This document shows positions 21,311-33,225 of a stretch of 64,000 nt of DNA, piece by piece. The notes beneath the pieces were generated by a model. That model had not been told where the DNA came from and ran no database searches. It saw only the letters and a program-made list of their open reading frames with translations. Location of the stretch: the NCBI GenBank assembly GCA_946122785.1, contig CAMGYJ010000010.1, forward strand, positions 11,631,467-11,695,466. The letters are read 5' to 3'. The first letter of the stretch is position 1. Each line of letters opens with the position of its first letter. The position numbers and the translations under genes were made by a program. This DNA is from Linum tenue. Its lineage: Eukaryota > Streptophyta > Magnoliopsida > Malpighiales > Linaceae.

Positions 21311-22075
21311 TCTAATTAGGAATAGGAGTAAATAAACATATTAAAAGTGGATTTATTTCCGTCTCTTGCTTATCCTTTCCTAACGACTCACGCCGCAAGA
21401 AAGAAAGTCGAAATCGACGAATCCAAACGTCGCCAACAAACCGAAGCTTCCAATCTTCGTCCTCTTCGTCGCTGGCTCGTCGCTGCACGCTCGACTCGCG
21501 AGGCACGACCCAGCAGCCGAACGCCCTCTGCCCCCATTGCCGTCGGACCCCATCTTCGTCGACCCAACCTTCCTCGTCCCCGTCGCCATTGGAGCTTTCC
21601 CTCTCGACCAACCCGCCCAGCACCTCGTCGGAGTTCAGGTTAGAATCAATGAAGTGTGATTTGTGATTTGGCCGAGTTGGAACGATTGGAGCTGATGATG
21701 TTATATATTGTATTTTTTTTGTGTGTCTGTGTTTAAGGGAAGAGAGGAGCAGTTGCAGTCTACTTAGTAAGCAGCAGGCCACCGTTGGAGAGTAAAATGG
21801 GACGAGAGGAGTTTAGCTTTTTACCTTTGTAATTGTTTTTGTCAGTAGCCACGTTATCCTTACCCCCATGGAAAAGTAGGGGACAATCTTGCTGCGCAAA
21901 GGCAGTCGGTAACACGGGAAACCGGCAAAAATACCGTACCGTCACAATCGGTAAGCGGTTTACCGAATTGGATCGGACTACGGTAAACGGCAGCCGTCAA
22001 AGGATTTCCGGTATACCGGTAACCGGTCAAACGGTAATCGGTTTAACCGGTTATCGACCAATTACCAGCCCTAAA
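21311..22075. other. Possible captured exon and hAT-like end
   Basis: A GC-rich block (about 21380-21640) is open on both strands and is followed by a donor-like CAG|GTTAGA at 21638, which hints at a captured first exon, but no domain is recognisable. From about 21900 the text is dense in CGGTAACCGG/GGTTTACCG repeats and ends CCAGCCCTA at 22075, as hAT-like elements here do. The other end was not located. Confidence 0.3.
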
Positions 22076-22089
22076 TTCATGTCCTAAAC

Positions 22090-22640
22090 GTATCTGGGTC
22101 CCTAAAGTTACCAAGACAACTGTGACTGTGCAAGAGCAAGAGCAATTAATAGTTGAACAAGAGATGGTGGATGAAACTGAGGTTGGATATGTGGAAGAAG
22201 GGCTAAATCAGCTTCAAGCAAGTGTTGTTCAGTATGTTCTTTCTAGTCTGACTGATGATGTCATTGCCCAGTCAATGGTAGGGATGCCTCAACAGGAGCC
22301 TGAAGAAGCTCCATTGTTACCCCTTTATCAACTGGGGGGTTCGAGTAAGTTTTGCGGAAGTAGTAAAGAAGTCATCAGCTTCTGCTGGGAGCCCCAACAC
22401 GCCTCAGCAAGCGTCTGTGGGCCTTAAGTCCTCTTTATTAGAAGGGAGCTTGAGGTTTCAGATAACTGGTCGGGCTAGAGTTCCTCAGTCAAGTTCTCGA
22501 TTTGATGTTCTAGATAAGGAAAACAAGGTTCCTAGTGTTGTGGATAAAGGAAAGAAGATATGGATAGATCCCCCGAATGGAAAAGAAAATAGAGGTAGGA
22601 AGGGGGAAAGGTGGTATAGTGGGAGGGGTAGTAAATAAAG
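22090..22640 (+). pseudogene. LINE ORF1 C-terminal remnant
   Basis: Two overlapping frames (22122-22427, then 22417-22638) read Gln/Glu-rich text and then 'SSRFDVLDKENKVPS', the SRFDVL motif common after the nucleic-acid-binding part of plant L1-type ORF1 proteins. A frameshift separates them. The 5' end is missing. Confidence 0.6.
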
Positions 22641-22771
22641 ATTCTCCCAAGGAACACTAGAGGGTTTGTAGCGGATAGTAAGTAACTGCTTTACTTAATT
22701 AAATAAATAAGTATAGTATTGATATTGTAGCTATTTTAAAGCCTCGGGTAAGAAGATAAGAAGCTAAAAAG

Positions 22772-23581
22772 TTGAAACAGAAGAAGTCTAGGGGATGGAG
22801 GCAGAAAATTATGATTAATCATGAAGATTTGGGTAAGATCTGGCTAATCTGGAGGCCGGAGATCCAGGTGAGCATTACTAAGTCTTCGGATAAATATGCT
22901 CATGTCTTGGTAGGTGGGAAGTGTCCGTTCTTCACTACTTTTATCTATGCTTCTGATATTGAGAGCCAGAGGGATGTCTTATATGAAGAAATAACAAGGC
23001 TCAAAGTGGTCAATATGCCATGGATCCTCCTGGGGGACTTTAATGCTATCAGGGATCCGAATGAGGGATCGAATGATCCTCCGCATTCAGCTAGTATGCA
23101 GGCAATGAACAACTGGTTGCACAACATTGAAGTTGAAGAGCACAAAACAACTGGCCCATGGTTTACTTGGTTAAACAAGAAAAAAGGTAACCCTTTTGCT
23201 CGTAGACTATATAGGGATTTTGTGAATATGGAATGGCTGGAAATGATGAAAGATAGTTTCGTGCATATGTAGTCTCCAAGGGTGTCAAATCATTGTCCGA
23301 TTTTAGAACAAAGTGAGGTTCATTTGAAGTCATTACCCAAGCTATTCAAATTATTTAATTTTTTGCTTAGGCACTCAAGCATGGAGTGAAAAAGTGAGCG
23401 GTCCGCCTCTTATTAGAGTTTATAAGAAACCAAGGGTGCTCAAATGTCTTTTAAAAAGCTCAATAAAGAAGAGTATTGGGATATAAGAGGTAGGGTGAAG
23501 GAAAAAGAAAGGAAATTGAAAAATATACAATTAGCTGCACTCTCATATCCTACCCAGATGAGTTTTGAAATTGAAGGTAAG
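22772..23581 (+). pseudogene. LINE ORF2 endonuclease domain, interrupted
   Basis: The frame 22772-23272 contains 'PWILLGDFNAIRDPNEGS', the GDFN motif of apurinic-like endonucleases in L1-type LINEs, and 'GPWFTWLNKKKGN'. Its N-terminal catalytic residues are missing. After a stop at 23270, further ORF2-like text (SPRVSNHCPI) continues with breaks until the solo LTR at 23582. Confidence 0.8.
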
Positions 23582-24974
23582 TGATGACTTTATATATACA
23601 CATGTTTTTGTCCACCATTCTTATACCATTTGAGTCGTATTCCTCATGTTTTAGGCCGATTTCACGCTAGGTTGTTCTTGTTTGTGATATTTCAGGTCCT
23701 AGTACGTTAATGAAGGTTCGGGAACGAGTTCGGGGTCGATTGGACGAAGATTGGACATTTGGCGAGAGGCTGAGCAAGCCACACGGGCACACCTAAAACC
23801 CCACACGGCCGTGTGACCTGGCCGTGTGGCACCAAATTGCACGGGCAAGCCACACTGGCCGTGTAGAGGACCCTTTGTGGCCGTGTGAAGGCTCGGTGAT
23901 TTCCACACGGGCAGCCTGGAAATCCACATGGCCGTGTGGTTTTGGCCGTGTAGCGAACCCGAAGCCACTTAATCGAAACGCCGCGTTTTGCACACTCACA
24001 TGGGCAGTTGGGAAAGTCACTCGGCCGTGTGGTCTGGAAAATCTGGGTTTTAACCCAATTTCGAGCCAAAGGAGAGGAAATCGACTTTTTGGAGCAAAAA
24101 TAGAGCCCTAGAGAGAGAAAGTGCGAAGAACACCCCCTAAGAGTGGTTTTGGAGCTGGGTTTCATCAATCAAGCTTGGAAATCATCCTAGGAGTGAAGAT
24201 CATCATGCTAGAGCATATTCTTCCCATTGTTATGAGTATGACTGTTTTGTATTCTGTTTCCCTTTATCTCTCTATGGAGTAGAACCTTCTCTCAATTGGG
24301 TATGAAGAACCCTAGTTCCATGTGTTAGGGATCTTGATTGTAATGACTTAGGATTGTTATACTGTTTGATTTTAATCGATTGATGCATGATTCATTGAAT
24401 CAATTGAAGTCTGATCATCTTTTCTTGATTTCTGCTGCAACCTGAGATAGATAGAATCTGATTAGGTTGTTAGAGCTTCGTCATTCTGTAGTGGTAGATT
24501 GGTTATACGAGAGTTAGTCAATCTATTGCTTTGTACTAGAATCCAATTCCAGTAGTGGATTTCTGTGCTTATTGCCTCAGCCGTCTATCCCGGTGAAGGT
24601 TAGTCGCCTGCCGGTTAGCCTGCCTGAGAGGGCTTGGTCAGATTAAGAGATTCCAAGCTACTGTCGGATCTTCCGCAGTTTAATCAACAGTTTATCAACC
24701 CAGGGTAATTACAACTGAGACCTAACTAAGGAGCTAGGGGGACTCATTCCCGAGTGACTCTTCCTTTGCTTTAGAAAATCGAACCATTTCCTGCTTTCTT
24801 ATTGATTTTAGTTAAAAAAACACAAATCACTCGACTTAGTTTGCTAGATAACAGATATACACGAAGTAGGCAGTAGATCTAGACCCCGGGTTGACAATTA
24901 GAGCTTGCTTGTTACTGCATTTCCGGACTGCGATTACACTTGGTCGCAGTTTGGTGTTGTGTTTTAGCGTGTCA
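23582..24974 (+). mobile_element. Solo LTR inserted in the LINE, with 5-bp target duplication
   Basis: The 1,393-bp LTR begins TGATGACTTTATATATACAC and ends TTTTAGCGTGTCA. GTAAG occurs at 23577-23581 and again at 24975-24979, an exact 5-bp duplication, and LINE coding text resumes on the right. It is the plus-strand relative of the LTR at 26567-27913. An array of CACACGGG and GGCCGTGTGG motifs spans 23775-24035, including the 14-bp palindrome CACACGGCCGTGTG at 23802-23815. No internal region remains, so the element was lost by LTR-LTR recombination. Confidence 0.92.
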
Positions 24975-24979
24975 GTAAG

Positions 24980-25257
24980 TTGACACAAGAATTGTTTGAG
25001 CTGGCCTGAGCAGAGGAAGTTTTTCTCGGGCAGAAATCCAGAGAGTTATGGCTAAAAGAAGGAGACACTAACTCTGGTTACTTTCAAAGATCAATTAGAA
25101 CAAGGATTAAAAGGAATACTATTACTTCACTAAGGGGTTCTCATGGAAATAAGGTTACATCGGTTGAAGAGATGTGCTCTGTGGCTACTAATTTATGCTT
25201 GGTTGGGTTAATTCTCATGTTTCTGGGGAGGCAGTGGATTTTTAGAGGAGATTGCTT
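24980..25257 (+). pseudogene. LINE ORF2 continuation downstream of the solo LTR
   Basis: The text reads ELWLKEGDTNSGYFQRS (the W-L-K-x-GD-x-N-x-x-F motif before the LINE reverse transcriptase) and 'IKRNTITSLRGSHGNKV'. It fits directly behind the endonuclease part once the solo LTR and one GTAAG copy are set aside. It ends abruptly at 25258 where another LTR fragment starts; the catalytic reverse transcriptase is absent. Confidence 0.8.
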
Positions 25258-26566
25258 GTACAAACTGCGACCAAGTGTAATCGCATAATGGAAATGCAGT
25301 ATAGGGGAATCAAGTAATAAATATCAACCCAGGGCCTAGATGTACTGCCTACTCCGTGATTATCTATTATCTAGCGGGATTAAGTTTAGTGAAAATGCGT
25401 TTTAAACTAAAGCAAAAAGAAAGCAGCAAGTTGTTCGAAGTTCTTAAGCAAGGGTAGAGTCACTCGAGATTGAGTCCCCCTAGCTCCTTAGTTAGGTTCA
25501 AGTTGTAATTTCCTTTGGTTGATTTACCGTTGATTAAACTGCGGAAGATCTGACAGTAGCTTGGAATCTCTTAAGCTGACCAAGCCCTAGACAGACTATC
25601 CGGTAGACGACTAGTCTTCAAAGGAAATTAACACAAAACTCCACTACTGGAAACAAACTCCAATACAAAGCAATGAATTGACTGACTCTCGTAAAATCAA
25701 TTCACTCCTATCGATTAAAGAAGCTCTAACAACCTAATCAGATTCTATCTATCTCAGGTTGCAGCAGAAATCAAGAGAAATTGATCAGGAGTCAATTGAT
25801 TCAATAAACACACCTCAATTGATTATAATCAAACAGTATATCAATCCAAAAGTCATTACAACTCAAATCCCTAACACATGGAACTAGGGTTCTTCATACC
25901 CAAGTGAGAGAGGGTTCTACTCCATAGAGAGAGTAGAAAACAACAATCAGAGGAATCATACCGATAATGATGTATATGATAAGCTATGGGTTGATAATCT
26001 TCGCTCCAAGGCCGAAATCCAAGCTTGATTGATGAAACCCAGCTCCAAAATCGATCCTAGAGTTTGTTCTTCGCACTTTCTCTCTCTAGAAATTTGTTTT
26101 TGCTCTGAAAATTCGATTCTCCCCCTTTTGGGTCAAAAATGCCAGTTTAACCCGAGAACGACCAAAACACGGTTGTGAACACGGCCATGTCCTTCTCATC
26201 CCGCCCGTGTTTTGCAAATTCACGTGGGAAAACTTACACCGATGTGGGAGAAACACGCCCGTTCCAAGGAAAACACAGTCGTAAACAAATTCACGTGGGA
26301 AAACTTAAACCGATGTGGGAGAAACACGTTGGCTCCAAGGAAAACACGCTCGTGCCCAAAGACGGACACATCCGTGATTTCCATTCTTCAGCAACAGTCA
26401 CCAACAAGCTCTCGACATTAAAAACACTGGCAGGGTAGACGGCCGTGATTTGGGGCATTGGAGCCCATGTTTTGCCCCTTGCACTGATTCAGCTCGCGCA
26501 CCAAAAAGCACTGGTGTGTCCCTTAGTGACCACGACCATGTTCCTTAGTGAGACTGCCTGTGTTTT
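25258..26566 (-). repeat. Truncated, diverged LTR of the CACACGGCC family
   Basis: Same orientation and order as 26567-27913, sharing CAAACTGCGACCAAGTGTAA, the TTCATACCCAAGTGAGAG block and the TTTCTCTCTCTAG segment. It lacks the outermost ~20 bp on the left and the last ~200 bp on the right. Its CCGTGTT motifs are a variant of the CACACGGCC array. The open frame 26175-26438 lies in this array and is not a gene. Confidence 0.75.
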
Positions 26567-27913
26567 TGACACGCCAAAACACAACACCAAACTGCGACCA
26601 AGTGTAATCGCAGTCCGGGAATGCTGTAACAGGCAAGTTGTATTATCAACCCGGGGTCTAGATCTACTGCTTACTCCGTGATTATCTATTATCTAGCCAA
26701 CTAAGTCGAGTGATTTGTGTTTAAAGCAAAAGCAGTAAGAAAGCAGGAGCTGGTTCGGTTTTCAAAAGCAGGAAAGAGTCACTCGGGAATGAGTCCCCCT
26801 AGCTCCTTAGTTAGGTTCAATTGTAATTACCCTGGGTTGATTCACTGTTGATTAGACTGCGGAAGATCCGACAGTAGCTTGGAATCTCTTAAGCTGACCA
26901 AGCCCTCTCAGTCTAACTACCCGGCAGACGACTAGTCTTCACCGGGATAGAAAGCTGAGGCTATGAACACAGAACTCCGCTACTGGAATTGGATTCCAGT
27001 ACAAAGCATTAAACTGGCTAACTCTCGTATAACCAATCTTCTACTATCGAATGAAGAGGCTCTAACAACCTAATCAGATTCTATCTATCTCAGGTTGCAG
27101 CAGAAATCAAGAAAAGCTGATCAGACTTCAATCAATTCAATAAGCATGCGTCATTCGATTAAAACCAAACAGTATAATCATCCCAAGTCATTACAATCAA
27201 TTCCCTAACACAAGGAACTAGGGTTCTTCATACCCAAGTGAGAGAAGGGTTCTACTCTATAGAGAGAGAGAAGAAAACAGTAATCAGAGTAGTCATACTC
27301 ATAAAGATGAGGAAAATCTGCTCTAGGATGATGATTTCCACTCCTATGACGATCTCCAAGCTCAATTCGATGAAACCCAGCTCCAAGATAGCTTCTAGGA
27401 TGTGTTCTTCGCACTTTCTCTCTCTAGGGCTCTGTTTTTGCTCTGAAAATCCGATCCTCCCACTTGTGGCTCGGAATTGGCTGAAAAACCAAGATTTCCC
27501 GACTCACACGGGCAGGCCACACGCCGTGTGGCTCACCCAGTTGCCCGTGTGAGTCAAAACGCGGCGTATCATTAAGTCGAAATTCAGGCTTCCCACACGG
27601 CCAGGGTCGCATGGCCATGTGGGATTTCCATCCTGCCCGTGTTTGCTCTCGGCGAAAATCACACGGCCACAAATGTGAGTTGCACGGCCGTGTGATGTCC
27701 AGGAATGCCCGTGCGGCTTCCTTAGCACCTCGCCACGCGTCCGATCTTTGTCCAATCGACCCCAAACTCGCTCCCAAGCCTCCATTCACGTACTAGGACC
27801 TGAAATATCACAAACAAGCATAACCTAGCGTGAAATCGGCCTAAAACACGAGAAACCACATCTCAAGCGGTGTAAGAACAGGGGTAAAAACATGTGTAAT
27901 TAACGGTCTATCA
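26567..27913 (-). repeat. 3' LTR of an Athila-type element
   Basis: The 1,347-bp LTR reads on the minus strand from TGATAGACCG (27913) to GGCGTGTCA (26567), with TG...CA ends. It is preceded by a polypurine tract on that strand. It carries the CACACGG/CCGTGTG array at about 27505-27720. The frames 27424-27789 and 27504-27785 are translations of this array, not genes. Confidence 0.85.
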
Positions 27914-27928
27914 AACTCCCCCACACTT
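27914..27928 (-). other. Polypurine tract of the Athila-type element
   Basis: Minus-strand TAAGTGTGGGGGAGTT immediately precedes the LTR start, as required for plus-strand priming. Similar GTGGGGG tracts lie at about 29420-29435 and 31170-31185 in the same element, as is common in this lineage. Confidence 0.75.
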
Positions 27929-29759
27929 AACCGTTTGCTTGTCCCCAAGCAAACCAAGTCAGACACAAGGTAAGCTTACACATTTCAATCAATCAACATT
28001 GGGGACAAGTCATAAAGGCACAGAACACGTGAATCGTACTGGTTTTCAAACATCAACACATGAACAACTTCAATAGCAACCTGGACAACCACCACAAAGG
28101 ACATTCGAGTGCAGCAAAATTGAGTAAAGGAAGAGTCTCCCTTCTGTTCACCAACCAACCTAGACTTGACTCAACCACTTACTCAAAGCAGTCAACTCAT
28201 GCATCCAACTCAAGACATCAGAATAGAGACCGAGCAATCTAGGTCCTCACCGGGGTACAAGAGTATATAGAATATGAAAATGAATCACTCACTCTCGACC
28301 AGTGGGGTCAGGACAATTTGATGCGAAAAATGCGCATGCTATTTCTCTCAATCCCTAACATCTCTTCACCATGATGGCAGCCTCTAAATGCTAGAGTTCA
28401 CATATGGAGTGTCACCACTAACTAATCAGGAGGTCTTAGACACAGGTTCAAATGACTGGCTAGGGTCTTGGACATGGGGAAAAGGCCTTTTAGGTGGTGG
28501 AAGTATTCATAGCACAAGGTTCCACATTTCCAAACCCTCACAATCACAGTCAAACAAACCAGTATTTCCTTTCTGCTATTCTGCATTACTCAATATCTCA
28601 AGAGCACAAAAGCGAAGGAGGTATAAACGTTAGCATTTCCAAGCCAGACTGCTAAGAAACACTACTTACTGGGCATTATTCAGATTTTTTGGTAGTGGGC
28701 TCTCTTTTGCTTTTAATTTTTCTTTGTTTTTCTTTTCATTTCTTAAGAGAGCCACCACTTCTGCACATATTTCAAACACCTGCCCAACTTTTAAGCACTA
28801 CCTCCAACACTCACATTCAATCTAGCAGAAACAGCAGAGAATCTGTAAAAACCACTCTGTGGAACCTTCTAAAAGATGCAAAATGGTGATTTTTCATTAT
28901 AAACCAAAAGAAAGGATAACACACGACTCAAAGGGGCTGACTAGGGGATATGACACATCAGGACAGTCAATTTGGTCGTGGGCTAATCCTATGCCCCCAT
29001 CATCCTAGCTAGTGACAACGTGAATGCTACACATCATGGAAGAGGGATCTATCGCACAAGAAAGAAACGAGCAGGCTCAAATCTTACATGGCTACCTATA
29101 TGCTCTATCTCACATTCTGATTCCCTGAACTAGATGCATAAACGACTGTCAAGAACAAGTGATCAAATCAAGTCACCGTTGGTAAGCAAACAGTTGAAAG
29201 AACTGAACCCCTACACAATTCTACTGCACGTCTCAGTCCTCATCATAGGTTGTCCTAGTCACAATCAAGCTGTCATGCATCAATCTGAAAACCATTCAAT
29301 TCATCAATCAAAACACAGTGCCAATATGATCAACAGCAGTACTTGGAGCCCTCAAATCGTAAGATTCGGACAGCGGACTAGGCTCCAAGCACATAAATAT
29401 ATATTCCAACCGATACAAAGCACCCCCCACACTTAAGCACGACATTGCCCTCAATGGAGTAGAGGGAGAGATAAGGGGAACGATGTTACTGGATTGAAAC
29501 ACTGCTGGGGGACTGGAAGTGGACCAGTCAGCGAGAAACAAACGGGAAGATGGACAGTTCTGCACGAATCGAACACCAAGAACACACTAGCACACTGTGC
29601 GTTAGGTATAAGTGTTAGCCCAGACGGCCACAACATAAACAAACCACAAAAGAAAACCAAAAACAAAAACAAACGACACTAAGTTCAAGCTCCTCACACA
29701 TGGAGCAAACACACAAAAGTCTAAAACGAAAAACACACTGAGATGGGCAACGAGTACAG
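27929..29759 (-). other. Non-coding 3' internal region of the Athila-type element
   Basis: About 1.8 kb between the element's ORF and its polypurine tract. No frame of substance or known domain is seen. Long non-coding stretches at this place are usual in Athila-like elements. Confidence 0.55.
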
Positions 29760-31112
29760 CCTACTCGTCGCCAAGATCATCCAGGTCGATGTCGTCCATG
29801 AAGGCGTCATCACCATCAGCACCATCATCACCATCCGCTGGGGGAGGTGGAAGTGGAGAGTCCTCCCAGGGAGTCCTCCAGACGGGCTGCTCGCCCGGTA
29901 GCAGCGGGAGTAAATGCTGCTGGACCTCTGCATGCGCCGTGAACGGCGCTTCTCCCGCTCGATGTGTGCGAGAGTCACTCCCTGCTGGGTCTGGATCTGG
30001 TCCAATCTCTCATCGTAAGAAGCCATCCTCTGGTGGTACTCGGCCTGGTGAGCCGCGTACTGCTGCTGGAACTGCATCTGATGGTCGAGGATCTGCTGGT
30101 TCTGGATCCGCAGCTTCTCGAACTGGTAGGTGAAGTAATCCTGCCCCGGGAAAGCGAAGCTGCCACCTCCGTACTCGAAGGTGGTGGGGCGGGGGGCAGC
30201 ATCAGCATCCACCTCCTCGGGCTCCACATGATCAGCAGCCTCATCCTCCTGGCCCTCTGGCTGGACCTCTGGCTGGTCCTCGTGCTGGTCCTCCGCGGGG
30301 ATTCGAGGTTCCGGAAACCCCTCGATCCATAGAATGTCGCGGTTCTCTCGCAGGTGTCCCCCTGTTGTGTGCACCCCTGCAGTGAAAGCCCGAAGTAGGT
30401 GGCCAGGCGGGTGATGAGGGGGGTGCAGTGGAGGCTCTTCAGTTCCGACGCAGTCTTTTCGAAGGTCCTGGCCACCACCGAACCCAAGTGGAGAGGATGG
30501 TCGTGCTGGCGGATTGACGCGATGAAGTACATGGCCCTCTTGGTGATGGCGCTGGCATTGTCTGAAGCTGGGGTGTAAGACTTCGCCAGCAGGTGGTGGA
30601 GAAGGCGGTTGTCGAGCTGCAGGGTAGTCGCCTTCGTCCTCCCGGCCGAGAAGGGACGTGTCTGACCTGGCCGAGCCAGGCGGGTGTACAGCCTCCTGAA
30701 GTCCACCTCCGGCGGGTCGTTGACCTCGGTGACGTAGTCCTCACTGTCGTCTAGGCCGAGGTCGAGAGCCTCGGCCAGCTCGTGGTAGCTCATGGACCGG
30801 GGGGGCACCGCCTAGCCTGAATCTGACGGCTGCACCGTCTCTCCAATCGTCCGTGAATGTGTGCCTGAAGGTCGTGTAGAACTCAAGCACGGGCTCGTAG
30901 TAAACCTTCTCGCAGATGGAGAGCAGACGGCGCCATGGGCGGTTGGTGACGACGGCGGAGAGTTGCTCGTAGCAGTGCAATTTCCGAAACTCCCGTTTGG
31001 ACCAGCAATGGTGCTGCCCAAACGGGCATGCCAGGACCTGCTTGAAGCGATCCTCGTCGGGGCCCCTCTTCAGATCCCGGATGAACGGGTGCTTGAGATC
31101 AGGTTTTGACAT
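29760..31112 (-). pseudogene. Athila ORF1-type / 'putative plant transposon protein' ORF, frameshifted
   Basis: The reading starts at 31112 (MSKPDLKHPFIRDLKRG) and includes VLEFYTTFRHTF and VRFRLGG. After a frame change near 30810 it continues 'RSMSYHELAEALDLGLDD', RPFSAGRTKATTLQLDNRLLHHL, the order typical of the plant retrotransposon ORF-1 / putative transposon-protein family. After a second change near 30370 comes an acidic Glu/Asp/Pro-rich tail, then a Gln-rich helix (QQILDHQMQFQQQYAAHQ), and after a third an acidic terminus (DDIDLDDLGDE, stop near 29760). The local G+C is much higher than in the surroundings. It has at least three frame breaks, so it is a pseudogene. The plus-strand frames over 29789-30332 are shadows. 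Confidence 0.8.
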
Positions 31113-31486
31113 TGTCCTGCAAAAGAACAACCCAAAGTGGAACCAAAAGAGCCAAAGAAAAGGTCAATCACACCCCCACACTTAAGAACAGAAAACAGCC
31201 TAACCATGGTTTCATCCATAGTTCGGGGGTCAAAAACTCGATAAATCAAGCAAAATCTGAGTGGGGGTGCACATTCACGATAAAGTAGGCAACTTAAGGT
31301 TCACATCCATAGCAAATACACCCTCAAAGCACATCATTAAGGGCCACAACCGGTGCCCACAACATGGCATGAAAAACAGGCATTTCATCGAACACCTTGT
31401 GTGCACTATTAATAAAACACGAGAATCGACTCTCAAATGGCTAAAGAATGGAGGTATAAAAATGTGTAATTAATGGTCTATCAGTT
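31113..31486 (-). mobile_element. Athila upstream region ending in an LTR tip
   Basis: The last ~100 bp (31387-31486) match the end of the 26567-27913 LTR (AAAACACGAGA..., ATGTGTAATTAATGGTCTATCA in place of ...TTAACGGTCTATCA). The rest of a 5' LTR is missing, which implies a large deletion between the LTR start and the ORF. Confidence 0.6.
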
Positions 31487-32170
31487 CTAGTTTTATCATT
31501 CAAGTGTTTCAGATCATGATTGCCCAAGTGTTTAGGGACTTTTGCTTGAAATTCTTAAATAATGTCAGTTTGTTTATTTTAAATGTGATTTTGGTTTCTC
31601 TGGAGTAAGTAGTAACCGGTTTTTAGTTTGAGTAATGGTTTGGTTTTCAAAAAAGATTGGGTCGTTTAATTTTGGTATCAAAGCTGACACTCCTCTATTT
31701 CTTGGTCTCCAAGGAATACTGGAGTGACAATCTGAGTTTTCAAGATTTCTGTTTCTAAAGGAAAGAAAAAGGGGTTTCAGGTTTAAGGTTTGGCCAAACG
31801 AATCAGTTCTCTTCTGAGGATTTCGAGAAGAGACAGGGCAAGGCGATGAGCCGCACCCGCATTGACGAGGTCGCAGGGCGCTCAACGAGGACCGAGAGTT
31901 AGATTTAGTTATTTGTTTCATCGAGGATCGAGAGTTAGATTTAGTTATTTATTTTATGTATCACGATTATGAGTATAAACTGGGAGTTCAAGATTCAACT
32001 TTTATTGTTCAAGTGTTTTGGATCGTGATTGCCACAATGTTTAGGGACTTTCGTTTGAAATTCTTAAATAATGTCAGTTTGTTTATTTTAAATGTGATTT
32101 TGGTTGCTACGGAGTAACCGGTTTTCAATTTGAGTTATGGTTTGGTTTATGAAAAAGATCAGGTCGTTTC
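31487..32170 (+). mobile_element. Small retroelement remnant with paired LTR ends and primer-binding site
   Basis: A ~170-bp block at 31497-31668 recurs in direct orientation at 31998-32170 (shared CTTAAATAATGTCAGTTTGT). The first block is followed by TGGTATCAAAGC (31673-31684), a tRNA-Met primer-binding site. Between them, a 36-bp unit GAGGAYCGAGAGTTAGATTT is tandemly duplicated (about 31887-31956). The left copy is cut by the Athila LTR tip. It may be a TRIM/LARD relic. Confidence 0.6.
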
Positions 32171-32206
32171 AGCACAACTTGAGAAAAACTCGTTTGATAC
32201 TTGGGT

Positions 32207-33225
32207 AGGAGAGAGAATGAATCGGGGGAGGCCATCCAGACCATGACGATCAAAACCAATGACGTCGCCACATTCGATGAGAAGACGAAAACGTGTTGCG
32301 CTAGTCAATTGGAGTCTGATGGCGGCGAATCAGCAATCCCCAATTTGGGTTTTTTGCACGCAAACGGGGATGGAAAAAAACAACAGCAAAATGAATCGAA
32401 TGTCGAGTTAGGAGGACAATCCGCCCAGGAAAGCGCTCGGAATTGGCTTATGGAGACACAAGGATGGTGTAGGTGCAAAGCAATCGACACGAAAATGTTG
32501 GGATAAAAAGTCCCCAATTTCAATTTTGGGTTGCCGGATTCTGGGAATATAAAATTCCCCGGTGGCGGGAATTTCGTAGGTCTTAAGTTGGGGCAACTTT
32601 GACAGCTTCGAGACATGGGAAGGAATGGAATCGAGCCCCTGAATCGAAGGGAGCATGCTGGAAGCGATGAATTGGAACATGATGGCTTCATGACGAAAGT
32701 CTCAATCTCACAAAGCTCACCGGAGTTCTTCTTGTCGCCACAACTGCAAACGAAAGCCTCAATCTCACAAAGCTCGCCGGAGTTCTTCTTATCGCCGACA
32801 ACTGCAATTTTTCGGCCAGATTTTGGAAGCCTTCCCAATCCAATTCTACATCATATTTTCGTCATTGTCTGTGTGGACTGTGAACCTTGTAGTGCAATGA
32901 AGCTGCTGAAGCTTACTGAAGAACGATTTGAAGATACAATTTTTATGCCGAAAATTGTGTTTGAGAAGCCTACTTTCGATCTAATTTGGGATCAATTCCG
33001 TGAATCTTTTGAGCCAAATAAAAATCAAGATTTGAAGGCAAAGCTTTTTGAAAAGGGGAAGCCTGATATGATCCCAAATTGCTGATCATTCACGTCACAA
33101 TTACTTGACAAAGAAGCTATTGAAGTTGGGAAAAAGAAAGGCAGAATTTGGTTAAGTATTGGACCAGTTTCAAGTATACTAATTTGGAGGCTTGGTTCTC
33201 TCAATAGGTTCACTGAAAATTGGAG
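32207..33225 (+). repeat. Diverged leading segment of the tandem array (no hAT insertion)
   Basis: This matches 42106-43992 of unit A and 52873-54759 of unit B, but with numerous substitutions, no 814-bp hAT-like insertion, and one copy of a 26-bp motif that is doubled in the others. The empty site GTTGGGGC is at 32587-32594. The pieces read as gypsy text: the Gln-rich linker after the protease, then the pol-distal LTEERFEDTIFMPKIVFEKP and the polypurine stretch before the LTR. Confidence 0.85.

Noticed and set aside
23699..24168. Overlapping open frames rich in HGRV/TRPCG repeats
   Set aside because: They are translations of the CACACGGCCGTGTG-type LTR array; the same artefacts appear at 26175-26438 and 27424-27796.
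29789..30332. Plus-strand open frames of 114-122 codons in a GC-rich block
   Set aside because: They are antisense shadows of the minus-strand Athila-type ORF, which carries recognisable family motifs.
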